Positions 63,938 through 64,000 of a stretch of 64,000 nt of DNA are shown here, one piece after another. The translations under genes were made by a program, and so were the position numbers. The notes under the pieces were generated by a model. It was not told the origin of the DNA. It did not search any database and saw only the letters and a program-made list of their open reading frames with translations. The DNA comes from Pyrocephalus nanus (lineage: Eukaryota > Chordata > Aves > Passeriformes > Tyrannidae). The stretch is from contig CM076263.1 in assembly GCA_038380795.1 (NCBI GenBank), forward strand, positions 8,732,709-8,796,708, read 5' to 3'. Positions within the stretch are counted from its first letter, which is position 1. Every line of letters starts with the position of its first letter.

Positions 63938-63944
63938 TATAAAA
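63938..63944 (+). promoter_or_regulatory. TATA-like box at window end
   Basis: CACCTATAAAATCTG. If used, transcription would start near 63968 and run rightward out of the window, making the last 30 bases 5' UTR. A single motif is weak evidence. Confidence 0.25.
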
Positions 63945-64000
63945 TCTGCCATGGCGCGGCAGGACGGGCAACCTGATCCAGCAGGGAGAGCAGCCACAGG

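Noticed and set aside
63205..63942. 245-codon plus frame
   Set aside because: Created by the TG microsatellite and the T run, which give Cys-Val and Phe runs.

Overview
The window looks like bird nuclear DNA. The basis is several CR1 LINE fragments, some ending in the bird-type 3' end (about 'ccttccaac...attctatgattctatga'), and an LTR of the kind common in bird ERV-L-like retroviruses. Gene density is low, introns are spliced, and no prokaryotic-type gene arrangement is present. Most open reading frames are chance readings of non-coding DNA. The species cannot be read from the sequence. The two genes found correspond to human 9p13, which is known to match the avian Z chromosome, so a Z location is likely but inferred.

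Two small multi-exon genes can be assembled with confidence, both on the minus strand and in tandem. CCL19 lies at 16155-18364 (four coding exons, 99 residues). A CCL21-type chemokine lies at 26706-27662 (three coding exons, 114 residues). Both carry a signal peptide, an Asp-Cys-Cys-Leu motif and the four chemokine cysteines. Their first two introns have the same phases (1, then 2), as expected of tandem duplicates. In mammals both proteins are ligands of CCR7 and guide T cells and dendritic cells into lymphoid tissue. Both genes have a TATA-like box with a GAAANNGAAA (IRF/ISRE-type) element just upstream at similar spacing, and CCL21 also has a kappaB-like site.

Layout: 1-15.3 kb is non-coding, with a 44-nt A run, an A/C-rich tract and one possible old CR1 relic. 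15.3-18.5 kb is CCL19. 18.5-24.7 kb is intergenic, with one unexplained 228-codon minus-strand frame. 24.7-27.9 kb is CCL21 with a possible 3'-UTR exon, a 70-bp tandem duplication and its promoter. 28-34.2 kb is featureless. 34.2-40 kb is a repeat island: three CR1 3' ends on the plus strand, an ERV-L-like LTR with internal sequence on the minus strand, and two copies of a diverged 240-bp segment. 45.4-52.1 kb holds decayed minus-strand CR1 pieces, one with reverse-transcriptase residues. 49.6-54.1 kb also contains A/T-rich blocks that resemble conserved non-coding elements. 57.47 kb has a long polypyrimidine tract. 60.54-60.96 kb is a CpG island with a candidate first exon. The window ends with a TG microsatellite, a T run and a TATA-like box in its last 65 bases. 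I did not find CCL27, IL11RA, GALT or another 9p13 neighbour.
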